Assembly (NCBI RefSeq): GCF_014639235.1
Contig: NZ_BMFU01000001.1
Coordinates: 1,178,001-1,242,000 of the forward strand
DNA: 64,000 bases
Reading direction: 5' to 3'
Source of the DNA: Paenibacillus silvae
Lineage (GTDB): Bacteria; Bacillota; Bacilli; Paenibacillales; Paenibacillaceae
Below are positions 17,764 to 26,774 of this stretch, piece by piece (the first letter of the stretch is position 1; each line of letters opens with the position of its first letter). Under the pieces are notes generated by a model that saw only the letters and a list, made by a program, of their open reading frames with translations, ran no database searches and was not told the origin of the DNA. Both the position numbers and the translations under genes were made by a program.

Positions 17764-18231
17764 CTATTCTCTTATACGGTAACTCAAAATAATATCACCG
17801 TTATCCTCTCGTTCACCTGTTTCCTCAAAACCACAATGCTTGTACAGCGTATTGGCTGTGATATTGTGAGGTACATGAGATACTCTGATCTGTTTACAGT
17901 CGCTTCGTTCTTCCAGCATGTGAATAATCTCCTGGATAGCGTTTTTGCCATAACCCTGCCCCTGATATTGCCTATCAATCATAAAGCGAAGAATCCAGTA
18001 GTACCCATCCGTATACATCTCGTTATCAAATAAAACAAATCCGACCATGTCATCTCCCGCATAAATCCCGTAGGGTCTTGAAGTGACTTCCTTGGTCGCA
18101 TGGATTAATGAATCCGCGTTGCTGGCTACCAGTGCTAACTGATCTTCCCGTGGTTGAAGACGGATACACTGCTCCTCATTTTCCTTTGTTATCCGTTGTA
18201 AAGTTACTCGTTTCTCCATGTGATAATTCAT
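17764..18231 (-). CDS. GNAT-family N-acetyltransferase, diamine/spermidine acetyltransferase-like
   Basis: 155 aa from the chosen start. The acetyl-CoA loop is QYQGQGYGKNAI, preceded by WILRFMIDR, and the C-terminus reads NTLYKHCGFEETGE. This pattern resembles PaiA/BltD-type polyamine acetyltransferases, though the substrate is not proven. The frame extends to 18255, but GAAGGAG lies 8 nt before the ATG at 18231. It is followed 14 nt later by another GNAT gene. Confidence 0.85.
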   Translation of the reverse strand: MNYHMEKRVTLQRITKENEEQCIRLQPREDQLALVASNADSLIHATKEVTSRPYGIYAGDDMVGFVLFDNEMYTDGYYWILRFMIDRQYQGQGYGKNAIQEIIHMLEERSDCKQIRVSHVPHNITANTLYKHCGFEETGEREDNGDIILSYRIRE

Positions 18232-18258
18232 ACTCAACACTCCTTCAGCTGTCACTGC

Positions 18259-18669
18259 CTAAATTCTTTTGATCAGTATGACTTCCAGTGGCTGATTGTC
18301 CAGCAGGAGTGCGCCTGCATCTACATAGCCCATTTTCCGATAAAAATGCTGTGCTTGCTCGTCCGATTGTGTGGAGGTCATGACGATATCAAAACCCTTT
18401 TGTTTCATTTCATTTTCCCAATGCTGCACAACCAGCCGCCCTAATCCGCGACCGCGATACGGCTCTTCCATCCAGATCATATTCATAAAGGGCATGTTAT
18501 CCCAAAAATATCCATACCTCATCCAACCGATCCTTGCTTCACCTTCCCAGAGGATGTAAATTTCCTTCTCCTTTATCTTGGGTTCAACCAGTCCCTGATG
18601 AATATGCCGATCCTTATCAACGATGTAGGTGTAGTCTGTCTGCAAGGCATATTCAATGTTCATGTGCAT
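18259..18669 (-). CDS. GNAT-family N-acetyltransferase
   Basis: 136 aa single-domain GNAT. The acetyl-CoA loop is YRGRGLGRLVV (about 70-80), and the C-terminus has DEQAQHFYRKMGY. AAGGAGAG precedes the ATG at 18669; the ATG two codons later is an equally possible start. It is the upstream member of a three-GNAT run. An inverted repeat CCATGC-n5-GCATGG (18752-18768) lies about 85 nt upstream and could be an operator. Confidence 0.85.
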   Translation of the reverse strand: MHMNIEYALQTDYTYIVDKDRHIHQGLVEPKIKEKEIYILWEGEARIGWMRYGYFWDNMPFMNMIWMEEPYRGRGLGRLVVQHWENEMKQKGFDIVMTSTQSDEQAQHFYRKMGYVDAGALLLDNQPLEVILIKRI

Positions 18670-18773
18670 AACTCTCCTTTATGTTGGAATCTCATCTATC
18701 ATAACCCAAAATGTGGTATCTGCGTATGATTTCTTCCTCTGCTTCTGATCACCATGCTCATAGCATGGCATGC

Positions 18774-18797
18774 AAAAAAGCCGCGTTATCCGCGGCT
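18774..18797 (-). terminator. intrinsic terminator of the amidohydrolase gene
   Basis: AGCCGCG and CGCGGCT arms with a 5-nt loop, followed by six T on the minus strand, 50 nt after the stop codon. Confidence 0.85.
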
Positions 18798-18848
18798 CAC
18801 TTTTGTGCTTAATCCCGATTTATCTATTCAAGCTTTAGCTAGTTAGCT

Positions 18849-20081
18849 TCAGAGTTGCTGTTCGTTTCTTCCGCTCACCATCTGGCCTTGATACCATACA
18901 GCTTCTCTGTGTGCCCGCCGAGCCACCGCTTCGGCCGCACAGCTCGCATGTACCAGCACAAAACTCGCCGCATCCCCCGCCTTCGGCCAGACCCTCTCCC
19001 CTGCTGCATTCAGCGGTGTCACTCCGCCTGTAATCACGGCCAGCGACTGTGATAAAGACAACTCGTCACTGTATCCATACAGCTCAGCGAATCGGCCAGC
19101 CTTCTCCAGCATATCGCCGCTGCCAAACGGTGACCAGTGATCCGTCAGACTGTCCGTTGCCAGCTTCACGTTGACACCTGCTTGCCGAAGCATCGGAAGC
19201 GGCATCATCGTCTTGCCAATCGGAACGGTTGAAGCCACACTCATGCCTAGCGATGCCATTCGACCCGCCATTTCTTCGGCCTCGTGCTGTTCTGCACTGG
19301 CAAACCAGAACGCATGACTGACCGTAACCTGACCATGAAGCGCCGCTTCTTCCGTCAGTCTGACAAGCTCAAGCAATGTCTGCTTGCCCGCTTCTCCGCT
19401 GTCATGCAGATGCATATCAATCCCCGCCTGATGCTTCACTGCCAGCTCAACCATCGTATGCAGCGATTTCTCTATATTTTTATCTACAGTATAAGGATCA
19501 AGTCCCCCAACATGAGTTGCTCCTTCTGCCATAGCTTGTTCCATAAGCTCCACCGAGTTTGAGTGGTACAGCCCATGCTGCGGAAACGCAACAATTTCGG
19601 AAGATAACTTTCCTGCATAACGATCAAGTGCCTGTTTCGTAACCTCCAACCGCCGCAGCCCGCTGACCGGTTCAATGTTGCAATGTGCACGAACATGTGT
19701 GGAGCCATTGGATTGAATCAAAGCGAGCAGGCTTTCTGCCTGGCGTCTGGCCTCGGGCAGCAGCTTAGGCAGCAGCACCTTCTCCTCTTCCATGCGATCA
19801 AAGATACTGGAGATACGTCTAACCGCTCTCCACGGCCCATCATAGTAGGTTTTATCCAGATGAATGTGTGCTTCTTCAAACGAAGGCAGCAAAAGAAGCC
19901 CTTTGCCATCTATTTGCGGCAAATTGTCCGTCAGCTGTTCACTACCATCCAGAACGGCTGCGATCACTCCGTTCTCAATCCGAAGATGCGAGAGTCCTGT
20001 TTGTGTGCCTGTGACCTCTGTTCCTTCACGAATGTACCCTTGTTCCAAAATGACATTTGTCAGCCAATATGTCTGTTGCAT
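18849..20081 (-). CDS. amidohydrolase, cytosine deaminase-like (YahJ/CodA group)
   Basis: Metal-dependent hydrolase of the amidohydrolase superfamily, 410 aa. Metal-site motifs follow the expected order: HIHLDKT near residue 71, HVRAHCNIEP (about 128), DMHLHDSGE (about 219), SHAFWFA (about 256) and the catalytic Asp in ATDSLTDHWSPFGSGDML (about 310). The last motif is typical of the cytosine/isocytosine deaminase group, so the substrate is probably a nucleobase or related ring compound (inference). GAGGTGAATG precedes the ATG. It lies 20 nt downstream of the Ogt-type methyltransferase gene on the same strand. Confidence 0.85.
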   Translation of the reverse strand: MQQTYWLTNVILEQGYIREGTEVTGTQTGLSHLRIENGVIAAVLDGSEQLTDNLPQIDGKGLLLLPSFEEAHIHLDKTYYDGPWRAVRRISSIFDRMEEEKVLLPKLLPEARRQAESLLALIQSNGSTHVRAHCNIEPVSGLRRLEVTKQALDRYAGKLSSEIVAFPQHGLYHSNSVELMEQAMAEGATHVGGLDPYTVDKNIEKSLHTMVELAVKHQAGIDMHLHDSGEAGKQTLLELVRLTEEAALHGQVTVSHAFWFASAEQHEAEEMAGRMASLGMSVASTVPIGKTMMPLPMLRQAGVNVKLATDSLTDHWSPFGSGDMLEKAGRFAELYGYSDELSLSQSLAVITGGVTPLNAAGERVWPKAGDAASFVLVHASCAAEAVARRAHREAVWYQGQMVSGRNEQQL

Positions 20082-20101
20082 AGATCATTCACCTCTTGAT
20101 G

Positions 20102-20656
20102 TTAAAATTCAAACCTTGCATGCCCTCCAGCTTCAACACCTTGAATCTGCTCGATATCCAGCAGCCTGCGCTTCAACTCCAGACCACCACGAAAGCCCGT
20201 AAGCTTGCGGTTCGCACCAATAACTCGGTGACACGGGAGCAGCAAAGGAATCGGATTCGCTCCGTTCGCTGCACCTACAGCCCGCACAGCCGAAGGCCGT
20301 CCGATCACGGCAGCGATATCGCCATAGGTACGTGTCTCACCGTATGGCACACGCCCGAGCGCTTTCCATACCTGCTGCTGAAATTCGGTACCGATCAGGT
20401 CAAGCGGGATGTCCTCTGTGTAAGCTGTCCTTTCTCCTGCAAAATAGGATTTTATCCAGTCCATCATACCGGTCTGTTTTAACGCTTGCTCATTTTCCTC
20501 CAGCTCGGCGCCAGGTGCAATTTTACCAATCCAGCCGTGCCAGTCCTCCAGCGTTTCATTCGGCATAACGATCCTGCACAGCCCCTTCTCTGTTGCAAGC
20601 AGACTCCAAGGACGACCGTCCAGCTGCATCGTGGTATACATTATCTTTTGACGCAT
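20102..20656 (-). CDS. ogt: methylated-DNA-protein-cysteine S-methyltransferase (MGMT)
   Basis: Suicidal DNA-repair enzyme, 184 aa, that moves the alkyl group from O6-alkylguanine to its own cysteine. The active-site motif PCHRVIG holds Cys142, and the wing/helix motif RTYGDIAAVIGRPSAVRAVG is present. No AraC-type domain is fused, so it is a stand-alone Ogt/AdaB-like enzyme rather than Ada. GAGAGGGTGA precedes the ATG. An AlkD-like glycosylase gene lies 59 nt upstream on the same strand, so this is a small alkylation-repair cluster. Confidence 0.95.
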   Translation of the reverse strand: MRQKIMYTTMQLDGRPWSLLATEKGLCRIVMPNETLEDWHGWIGKIAPGAELEENEQALKQTGMMDWIKSYFAGERTAYTEDIPLDLIGTEFQQQVWKALGRVPYGETRTYGDIAAVIGRPSAVRAVGAANGANPIPLLLPCHRVIGANRKLTGFRGGLELKRRLLDIEQIQGVEAGGHARFEF

Positions 20657-20715
20657 TCCCTATTCACCCTCTCTTTAACATTGTCTGAGTCAGAACCCCT
20701 TTGCCATCATCTGAG

Positions 20716-21438
20716 TCAGGAGCTTGTCTCTTTTGGCGCAATTGTCTGTTTGTTCACCTTACGTTTCATGCTGCGGATCACTTTCTTGTCCTCCGGCGTT
20801 ACCCGGTATGATTCCGTAATCTTCTGCAGTGCCTTGTTGTACGTAAAATCATCAATCGTGTTGTGCCTTAAATACGGCATGGTAGCTTCAGGCTGCTTCA
20901 CATAAGCGATCGAGATTGCCCAGGCCACAGCCATTTTCACATAATAAGCCTCATGTTTAATCTGATCAAGCAACGGTAACACCTGATGAATATAAGGCTG
21001 CTCCAGATAAAAGTTCAACAGCATAACCACGCCAAAGCGGATGTCATATTCCTTCTCGGATTTCAGATAAGGCTGAATAAAGTTCCACATCGCTTCGGTA
21101 TGCACTTTCGTATATTTCAGTCCGGCACAGAAGCTGTCACACACGGACCAGTTGTCGATCTTGGGAACAAAAGCCGCAATAAGGGTCAGCAGCTCATCCA
21201 GCTCTGCCTGCACATGCCCGATGACCATGCCCTGCAGCATCACTTCTTCAAAATATTCGTCCTTTGCCGTATTCAGGTACGTCCGCCAGTCTCCTGCGGC
21301 GATCTGTTTGGCTATTTTGCGGACTGCGGGTAAGCGCACCCCCATTACATTGGATATATTCGGGATAAGAGAAGCCGCGAATTTCTGGTATTCCGGCTCA
21401 GCCAGACTGAGCAATTGTGTTCGAATATCTCTTTCCAA
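20716..21438 (-). CDS. DNA alkylation repair protein, AlkD-like
   Basis: HEAT-repeat DNA glycosylase family, 240 aa. The pattern GVRLPAVRKIAKQIA near the N-terminus, IDNWSVCDSFC with the conserved Trp-Asp pair region, and the helical repeats (YDIRFGVVMLL, MAVAWAISIAY) are characteristic of AlkD-type proteins, which release N3/N7-alkylated purines. The frame opens with ATG at 21456, but GGAGGT overlaps codons 2-3; the TTG at 21438 lies 8 nt after that site and is the better start. It shares a strand with the MGMT gene, and its promoter region is divergent from mgtE. Confidence 0.85.
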   Translation of the reverse strand: MERDIRTQLLSLAEPEYQKFAASLIPNISNVMGVRLPAVRKIAKQIAAGDWRTYLNTAKDEYFEEVMLQGMVIGHVQAELDELLTLIAAFVPKIDNWSVCDSFCAGLKYTKVHTEAMWNFIQPYLKSEKEYDIRFGVVMLLNFYLEQPYIHQVLPLLDQIKHEAYYVKMAVAWAISIAYVKQPEATMPYLRHNTIDDFTYNKALQKITESYRVTPEDKKVIRSMKRKVNKQTIAPKETSS

Positions 21439-21632
21439 GAAGGACGACCTCCACATCGGTTTTATTGTAAAAGCTGTAGAACAAGTATATCCTGAGCGCT
21501 TCCGTTTGTAAGCCTATCTCGAATGTTTAAGCAAGATTACAATATCCTGTCCCATGTGGGTACAGCGTTGTTTAACACTAGCGCCTTTTCGTTTAAAAAT
21601 ATGAAACCCAGCATTAGAAAAGGAGTGTCGAT

Positions 21633-23003
21633 ATGAAAAGGTCACAGACGACCAAAGAGCTTTCCCTTGAGGAAATCACCTTGCAGCTTACGCAGCATGT
21701 ACAATCCCGGAATCTGCCGGAATTCTATAAACTTGTGAAGGAACTGCGTCCCTATGATCTTTCACTCATCTATAAAAAGTTCCCGAAAGACGACAAAAAT
21801 CGCTTTCTTCTTCTATTCAAGCCGGATATACTGGCCGATCTGGCCGAGAACCTGAAGCTGCACGAGCAGGCTGAACTTTTTGAACGACTCGGGCCAGAGC
21901 GTACACTGGAAGTCATGCAGCAGATGGATAAAAGTGACCTCATCCGCTTCATGCACGATCTGCCTGCAAAGCGCAGAGAAGAATTGCTGTCCAGCATGAA
22001 TCTGGATCATTCAGCGATTATCCGCTCTGTGCTCAGCTATCCACCGGAAACGGCCGGACGGATTATGACAGACCGTTATCGTACCCTGTTCACTCACGAT
22101 ACAGCGAAGGAAGCACTAAGACAATCACAAGGCACTTTACATCTCTCCGCTTCCAGTTATCTCTATGTCACCGACAATGAGGGCAAGCTGGCTGGTGTGG
22201 TCAGTTATCGTTCTCTCGCTCTGGCCGATGACAAAACCAAGGTGGAGGAATTGATGACCAGACGGGTCATCCACGCCACCGTAGATATGGACCAGGAGGA
22301 AGCGGCCCAGCTGCTGCAGCGCTACGAATTCATGGCTCTGCCCGTTGTAGATGAGAACAACCGTCTGTGCGGCATCATCCAGATGGACGATGTCATTGAC
22401 ATTATTATGGATGAGGCCAGTGAAGACCTCGCCAAGATGGGCGGCGGCGGCAAGGATATTGATTTTGATACCAAACCACTCGTCGCGGTCAGACGCAGGC
22501 TGCCCTGGCTTATTTTGCTGTTATTAATCGGCCTGATCTCGGGAAGCATTGTGGATTTTTTTGAGGATACATTGAATCAGGTTGTGGCGCTCGCATTTTT
22601 CATGCCCATGATTGCCGGAATGACAGGAAATACGGGAACGCAGTCGCTCGCGGTTGTTGTACGCGGACTGATTGGACGCAAGCTGGACAGAACAACGGTG
22701 CTTGCTCTGATTATACGAGAGATCAAAGTCGGCATGATGATTGGTGTGGTCTGCGGCGTGCTGATTACGGTGATCGCATATATCTGGCAAGGGGACTGGC
22801 TGCTCGGTATGATCATCGGTGTGTCCCTGTTCTTTACGTTGATCATCGGTACACTGACAGGCACCTGCATTCCGCTCCTGCTCAGCCGCTTCAAGGTCGA
22901 TCCTGCTGTAGCTTCCGGTCCGTTGATTACAACGTTGAACGATATTCTTTCACTGTTTATCTACTTCGGCATCGCTACCCGTTTCATAGGTGCATTGATG
23001 TAG
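21633..23003 (+). CDS. mgtE: magnesium transporter MgtE
   Basis: Mg2+ channel/transporter, 456 aa, the usual length. Domains in order: N-terminal superhelical domain (about 1-130, with RFMHDLPAKRREELL), two CBS domains (about 135-255, including SYLYVTDNEGKLAGV and FMALPVVDENNRLCGI) that sense cytosolic Mg2+, a connecting helix, and five membrane spans (about 285-456) containing the pore motif GNTGTQSLAV. AAGGAGTGTCG precedes the ATG. No M-box riboswitch could be recognised in the 120 nt upstream. Confidence 0.95.
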   Translation: MKRSQTTKELSLEEITLQLTQHVQSRNLPEFYKLVKELRPYDLSLIYKKFPKDDKNRFLLLFKPDILADLAENLKLHEQAELFERLGPERTLEVMQQMDKSDLIRFMHDLPAKRREELLSSMNLDHSAIIRSVLSYPPETAGRIMTDRYRTLFTHDTAKEALRQSQGTLHLSASSYLYVTDNEGKLAGVVSYRSLALADDKTKVEELMTRRVIHATVDMDQEEAAQLLQRYEFMALPVVDENNRLCGIIQMDDVIDIIMDEASEDLAKMGGGGKDIDFDTKPLVAVRRRLPWLILLLLIGLISGSIVDFFEDTLNQVVALAFFMPMIAGMTGNTGTQSLAVVVRGLIGRKLDRTTVLALIIREIKVGMMIGVVCGVLITVIAYIWQGDWLLGMIIGVSLFFTLIIGTLTGTCIPLLLSRFKVDPAVASGPLITTLNDILSLFIYFGIATRFIGALM

Positions 23004-23021
23004 ATAATGCGAGGTCAGGAT

Positions 23022-23079
23022 CAGTTTCTTCTGTTCTCTCCGTTAACGTCTTGTAATTGAATGGTTCTCAAGTTATATC
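23022..23079. repeat. decayed fragment of the MITE-like family (copy C)
   Basis: The segment CTCTCCGTTAACGT and about 25 flanking nt on each side match the right part of copies A and B, ending in AAGTTATATC as in copy A. The left part is not recognisable. Confidence 0.4.
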
Positions 23080-23194
23080 GTAAGGACGTATGGGAATAAG
23101 CTGGAACCTCTTGACCATAAAGAAAAATATGGTATCGTAAGTTATATCATATGTTGAAACTTGGTTTCAAACAATGAAACAAGAGGTGGTTATT

Positions 23195-23974
23195 GTGCCA
23201 ATCGATTTTCACGATCAACGCAACAGAATGACGTATGCGACCAGAACTGCGGATGCATCTTGGCTCTCTTTGATTGAGGAGCATGCAGGCATAGCTGGTA
23301 AAGAAATTGTTGATATCGGCTGCGGTGGAGGAATTTATACTAAAGCTTTAGCAAGCTCAGGAGCGAAGCATGTCACTGGAATAGATTTTTCGGAAGAGAT
23401 GTTAAACGGGGCTGCCAAGCATTGTGAGAATTTGAGCAATGTCACATTCAGACAAGGCAATGCCTACAGCTCGGGACTTCCAGACAGTACATTCGATATC
23501 GTCCTGGAAAGAGCGCTCATACATCATCTACAAGATTTAGACAGCTGTTTTCAAGAAGCTAAGCGTATCCTGAAAACAGATGGTGTATTCATCATTCAAG
23601 ACAGAACACCGGAAGATTGTTTACTGCCAGGGGATGAACATCATATTAGGGGTTACTTCTTCGAAAAGCATCCTGAATGGATTGACATGGAGCGCTCCCG
23701 TCGGCACGAAGCCCATGAAGTCCAGAGATCGCTTGATTCCAATGGATTCGTGATCGTAAAAACAGTGCAGCTCTGGGAAACCAGGTGTGTTCATCAGGAC
23801 CTGGCTGCATTAAATAAAGATCTGGCGCAGCGGACCGGACGCTCGATTCTTCATGAATTAACAGACCATGAGCTTGGCGAGCTGATTGTGTTTATTAACA
23901 GCAAACTTAAAAACAGCACAGCTCCGATTATTGAAAAAGATTCATGGACATTATGGATTGCCGTTCCAAAATAA
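23195..23974 (+). CDS. class I SAM-dependent methyltransferase
   Basis: 259 aa from the chosen start. Motif I VDIGCGGGIYTKAL, motif II VTGIDFSEEML and the post-motif LIHHLQDL give a Methyltransf_11/25-type fold; the acceptor is unknown. The frame opens with ATG at 23174, but AAGAGGTGG lies just before the GTG at 23195, which is preferred. An inverted repeat TTGAAAC-n3-GTTTCAA (23154-23170) overlaps the region just upstream of the ribosome site and could be an operator. A strong bidirectional terminator follows. Confidence 0.85.
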   Translation: MPIDFHDQRNRMTYATRTADASWLSLIEEHAGIAGKEIVDIGCGGGIYTKALASSGAKHVTGIDFSEEMLNGAAKHCENLSNVTFRQGNAYSSGLPDSTFDIVLERALIHHLQDLDSCFQEAKRILKTDGVFIIQDRTPEDCLLPGDEHHIRGYFFEKHPEWIDMERSRRHEAHEVQRSLDSNGFVIVKTVQLWETRCVHQDLAALNKDLAQRTGRSILHELTDHELGELIVFINSKLKNSTAPIIEKDSWTLWIAVPK

Positions 23975-23978
23975 AGTC

Positions 23979-24009
23979 AAAAAGGGCTTGGCACACGCCA
24001 AGCCTTTTT
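23979..24009. terminator. bidirectional terminator between the methyltransferase and xylH
   Basis: GGCTTGGC-ACAC-GCCAAGCC with A-runs on one side and T-runs on the other; it serves the plus-strand methyltransferase and the minus-strand transporter operon that ends at 24022. Confidence 0.9.
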
Positions 24010-24021
24010 GCTAAGTTTGTA

Positions 24022-25185
24022 TTAAGCCGCTCTTTTATTTTTGTTATAGATATCAAACGCTACCGCCAGAAGCAGCACCAAGCCCTTGATTCCCTGCTGC
24101 CAGTCGATACCGAGACCGATCAACGACATCCCGTTGTTCAGCACACCCATAACCAGACCACCGATGATGGCACCAAACACCGTTCCGATCCCGCCTGAAG
24201 CCGACGCCCCCCCAATGAAGCAAGCCGCGATGGCATCCAGCTCAAAGTTCGTACCCGCTCTTGGCGTAGCAGCATTCAGACGTGCGGCAAAGATCAGACC
24301 GGATACCGCAGCCAGTGTACCCATGTTCACGAACACCCAGAACGTGACTTTTTTCGTTTTGACCCCAGACAGCCCTGCCGCTTTCTCATTGCCGCCGAGA
24401 GCATATACATGTCGTCCCATGACGGTACGATTCATCACAAAGGAGTACACCACAATCAGTACAAACAAGAGCACCAGAATATTCGGGATCCCCGCATAAC
24501 TTGCCAGTACAAATGTAAACAGGTTCGTGACCGCAGCGACCACAATCAGCTTGAGCAGGAACAGCCCTTGAGATACAACCTCAAAGCCATACTTGCGCTG
24601 GGATGCGCGTTCCCGCAGTTCATTAATGATGTACCAGATCGTAAGTGCAATCCCCACAATAATGGACACCAGACCCAGACCGGAGAATTGAACGTCCGGC
24701 AGGAAACCGGAGCTTATTTTCTGGAATCCGGCAGGGAAAGGGGAGATGGACTGCCCTTCAAGCACAATCATCGTCAAACCACGGAACAGCAGCATTCCTG
24801 CCAGCGTCACAATGAAGGCCGGAATCCGTACATATGCGATCCAGAAGCCCTGCCATGCGCCAATCAGCGCACCGACCAGCAGGGAAGCAATAACTGCAAG
24901 CCACGCGGGCAGCTGCCAATCCACCATCATGATGGCGGCTACGGCGCCGACAAAGGCTGCAATCGAACCGACAGACAAGTCGATATGGCCTGTAATAATT
25001 ACCAGCACCATGCCGATGGCGAGGACTAGAATGTAACTGTTTTGCAAAATCAGGTTTGTAATATTGATCGGCTTGAGCAGCAACCCACTCGTCAGCACTT
25101 CAAACAGAAGCATAATGACAACGAGGGCGATGATCATACCGTATTGACGTATATTATTTTTGAACAGTTTAGTTACCGTTTCCAT
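24022..25185 (-). CDS. xylH: sugar ABC transporter permease, XylH/GguB type
   Basis: Permease of a CUT2-family monosaccharide importer, 387 aa, with ten or more hydrophobic segments and the family motif GENEKAAGLSG-like (GGNEKAAGLSGV, about 275). A long loop between the fifth and sixth spans (RERASQRKYGFEV) is typical of XylH rather than RbsC. GGAGGCGGTAAGC before the ATG lies within the end of the ATPase gene, which it overlaps by 17 nt. Together with the ATPase and lipoprotein it forms XylFGH, likely for D-xylose; the partner sensing module nearby supports this. Confidence 0.9.
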   Translation of the reverse strand: METVTKLFKNNIRQYGMIIALVVIMLLFEVLTSGLLLKPINITNLILQNSYILVLAIGMVLVIITGHIDLSVGSIAAFVGAVAAIMMVDWQLPAWLAVIASLLVGALIGAWQGFWIAYVRIPAFIVTLAGMLLFRGLTMIVLEGQSISPFPAGFQKISSGFLPDVQFSGLGLVSIIVGIALTIWYIINELRERASQRKYGFEVVSQGLFLLKLIVVAAVTNLFTFVLASYAGIPNILVLLFVLIVVYSFVMNRTVMGRHVYALGGNEKAAGLSGVKTKKVTFWVFVNMGTLAAVSGLIFAARLNAATPRAGTNFELDAIAACFIGGASASGGIGTVFGAIIGGLVMGVLNNGMSLIGLGIDWQQGIKGLVLLLAVAFDIYNKNKRAA

Positions 25186-26719
25186 GCTTACCGCCTCCAG
25201 ACTTGGTCATATATCTCATCAATGTTTCCTGCGATGCCTGCTCCCGGCTGACTTCACCCGTGATTCTTCCGGCATTCATCACATAAATCCGGTCACACAG
25301 ACCCAGAACCTCCGGCAGCTCGGAGGAAATTACCAGCACACCCTTGCCTTCGGCAGCAAGCTTATGGATAATCGTATAAATTTCGAACTTGGCACCTACG
25401 TCGATTCCACGCGTCGGCTCATCCAGAATCAGAATATCGGGCCCGGCAAAAATCCATTTGCTCAGCACCACCTTCTGCTGGTTGCCTCCACTCAGATTGC
25501 CTGTTTTCTGGAGGATGTTAGGTGCTTTAATGTTCATGCTTTTTTTCATCTCTTCCGCAACCAGCACTTCCTCTTGCTCGTTCACAACGGCATTGCGGGT
25601 CAGTTTGCCAAGTCCGGTGAGTGAAATGTTGCGTTTGATATCATCCATTAAAATAAGTCCATATTCCTTGCGATCCTCTGTCACATAAGCAAAACCATTC
25701 TGAATGGCTTCTGTCACACTGTTGTTCTGAATCGGCTTGCCGTCCTTGATCAGCTGTCCCGAGATGTTGCGACCATACGATTTGCCGAAAATGCTCATCG
25801 CAAGCTCAGTACGTCCCGCACCCATCAGTCCCGCGATCCCTACGATCTCACCGCGTCTGATGTTCATGTTGATCTGATCCAGCACCTTACGCTCCGCCTG
25901 ATGCTCGTGATACACTGTCCAATCCTTCACCTCCAGCACCACGTCTCCAATGGTGGCATGACGTTCAGGATAACGATTCGTCAGGTCCCGTCCAACCATT
26001 CCGCTGATGATTCGATCCTCGGTGACGTTGTCCTTTTTCATATCGAGCGTTTCAATCGTCTTGCCGTCCCGCAAAATCGTCACCGCATCCGAAACCTTGG
26101 ACACCTCGTTCAGCTTATGGGAGATCAGGATACAGGCGATGCCCTGCTTTTTGAACTCGAGCATCAGCTGCAGCAGATTTTCACTGTCATCCTCATTCAG
26201 CGCAGCAGTTGGCTCATCGAGAATGAGCAGACGTACTTTTTTGGAGAGCGCTTTCGCAATTTCGACCAATTGCTGCTTGCCTACTCCGATGCTGGACACA
26301 AGAGTATTCGGATTTTCGTTCAAGCCCACCTTGCCCAGCAGTTCACGCGTTCCGACAAAGGTTTCCTTCCAGTTCACGATGCCTTTGCTGGCACGTTCGT
26401 TGCCCAGAAATATATTTTCTGCAATCGAGAGATACGGGATCAGCGCCAATTCCTGATGGATAATGACAATGCCCAGCTCCTCACTTTGTTTAATGTCCTT
26501 GAATTCACACGTTTTACCGCGGAACAAAATATCTCCTTCATAGCTTCCATAGGGGTATACCCCGCTCAGCACCTTCATCAGCGTAGACTTGCCTGCGCCA
26601 TTCTCACCGCATATCGAATGAATCTCGCCTTCCCGCACCTTCAGATTGACGTTTTCCAGCGCTTTGACACCGGGAAATGTTTTGGTTATGTTCTTCATTT
26701 CAAGAATGATGTCCGTCAT
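25169..26719 (-). CDS. xylG: sugar ABC transporter ATP-binding protein, XylG/GguA type
   Basis: Duplicated ATPase of a CUT2 importer, 516 aa. First half: Walker A GENGAGKS (about 38-45), signature SIGVGKQQLVEIAKAL, Walker B LLILDEP. Second half: degenerate Walker A-like GLMGAGRTE (about 300), signature LSGGNQQKVVLSKW, Walker B ILILDEPTRGID. This double layout fits XylG/MglA/RbsA; the surrounding genes favour xylose. AAAGGAGCACATGCC precedes the ATG. It lies 55 nt after the lipoprotein gene and overlaps the permease. Confidence 0.93.
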   Translation of the reverse strand: MTDIILEMKNITKTFPGVKALENVNLKVREGEIHSICGENGAGKSTLMKVLSGVYPYGSYEGDILFRGKTCEFKDIKQSEELGIVIIHQELALIPYLSIAENIFLGNERASKGIVNWKETFVGTRELLGKVGLNENPNTLVSSIGVGKQQLVEIAKALSKKVRLLILDEPTAALNEDDSENLLQLMLEFKKQGIACILISHKLNEVSKVSDAVTILRDGKTIETLDMKKDNVTEDRIISGMVGRDLTNRYPERHATIGDVVLEVKDWTVYHEHQAERKVLDQINMNIRRGEIVGIAGLMGAGRTELAMSIFGKSYGRNISGQLIKDGKPIQNNSVTEAIQNGFAYVTEDRKEYGLILMDDIKRNISLTGLGKLTRNAVVNEQEEVLVAEEMKKSMNIKAPNILQKTGNLSGGNQQKVVLSKWIFAGPDILILDEPTRGIDVGAKFEIYTIIHKLAAEGKGVLVISSELPEVLGLCDRIYVMNAGRITGEVSREQASQETLMRYMTKSGGGKHGNGN

Positions 26720-26774
26720 GGCATGTGCTCCTTTCCTGGGTTTGCGTTACGGCAGCCCTATTTCATGATCTACC

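Noticed and set aside
21511..21632. Possible M-box riboswitch before mgtE
   Set aside because: The interval is too short and none of the conserved segments were seen.
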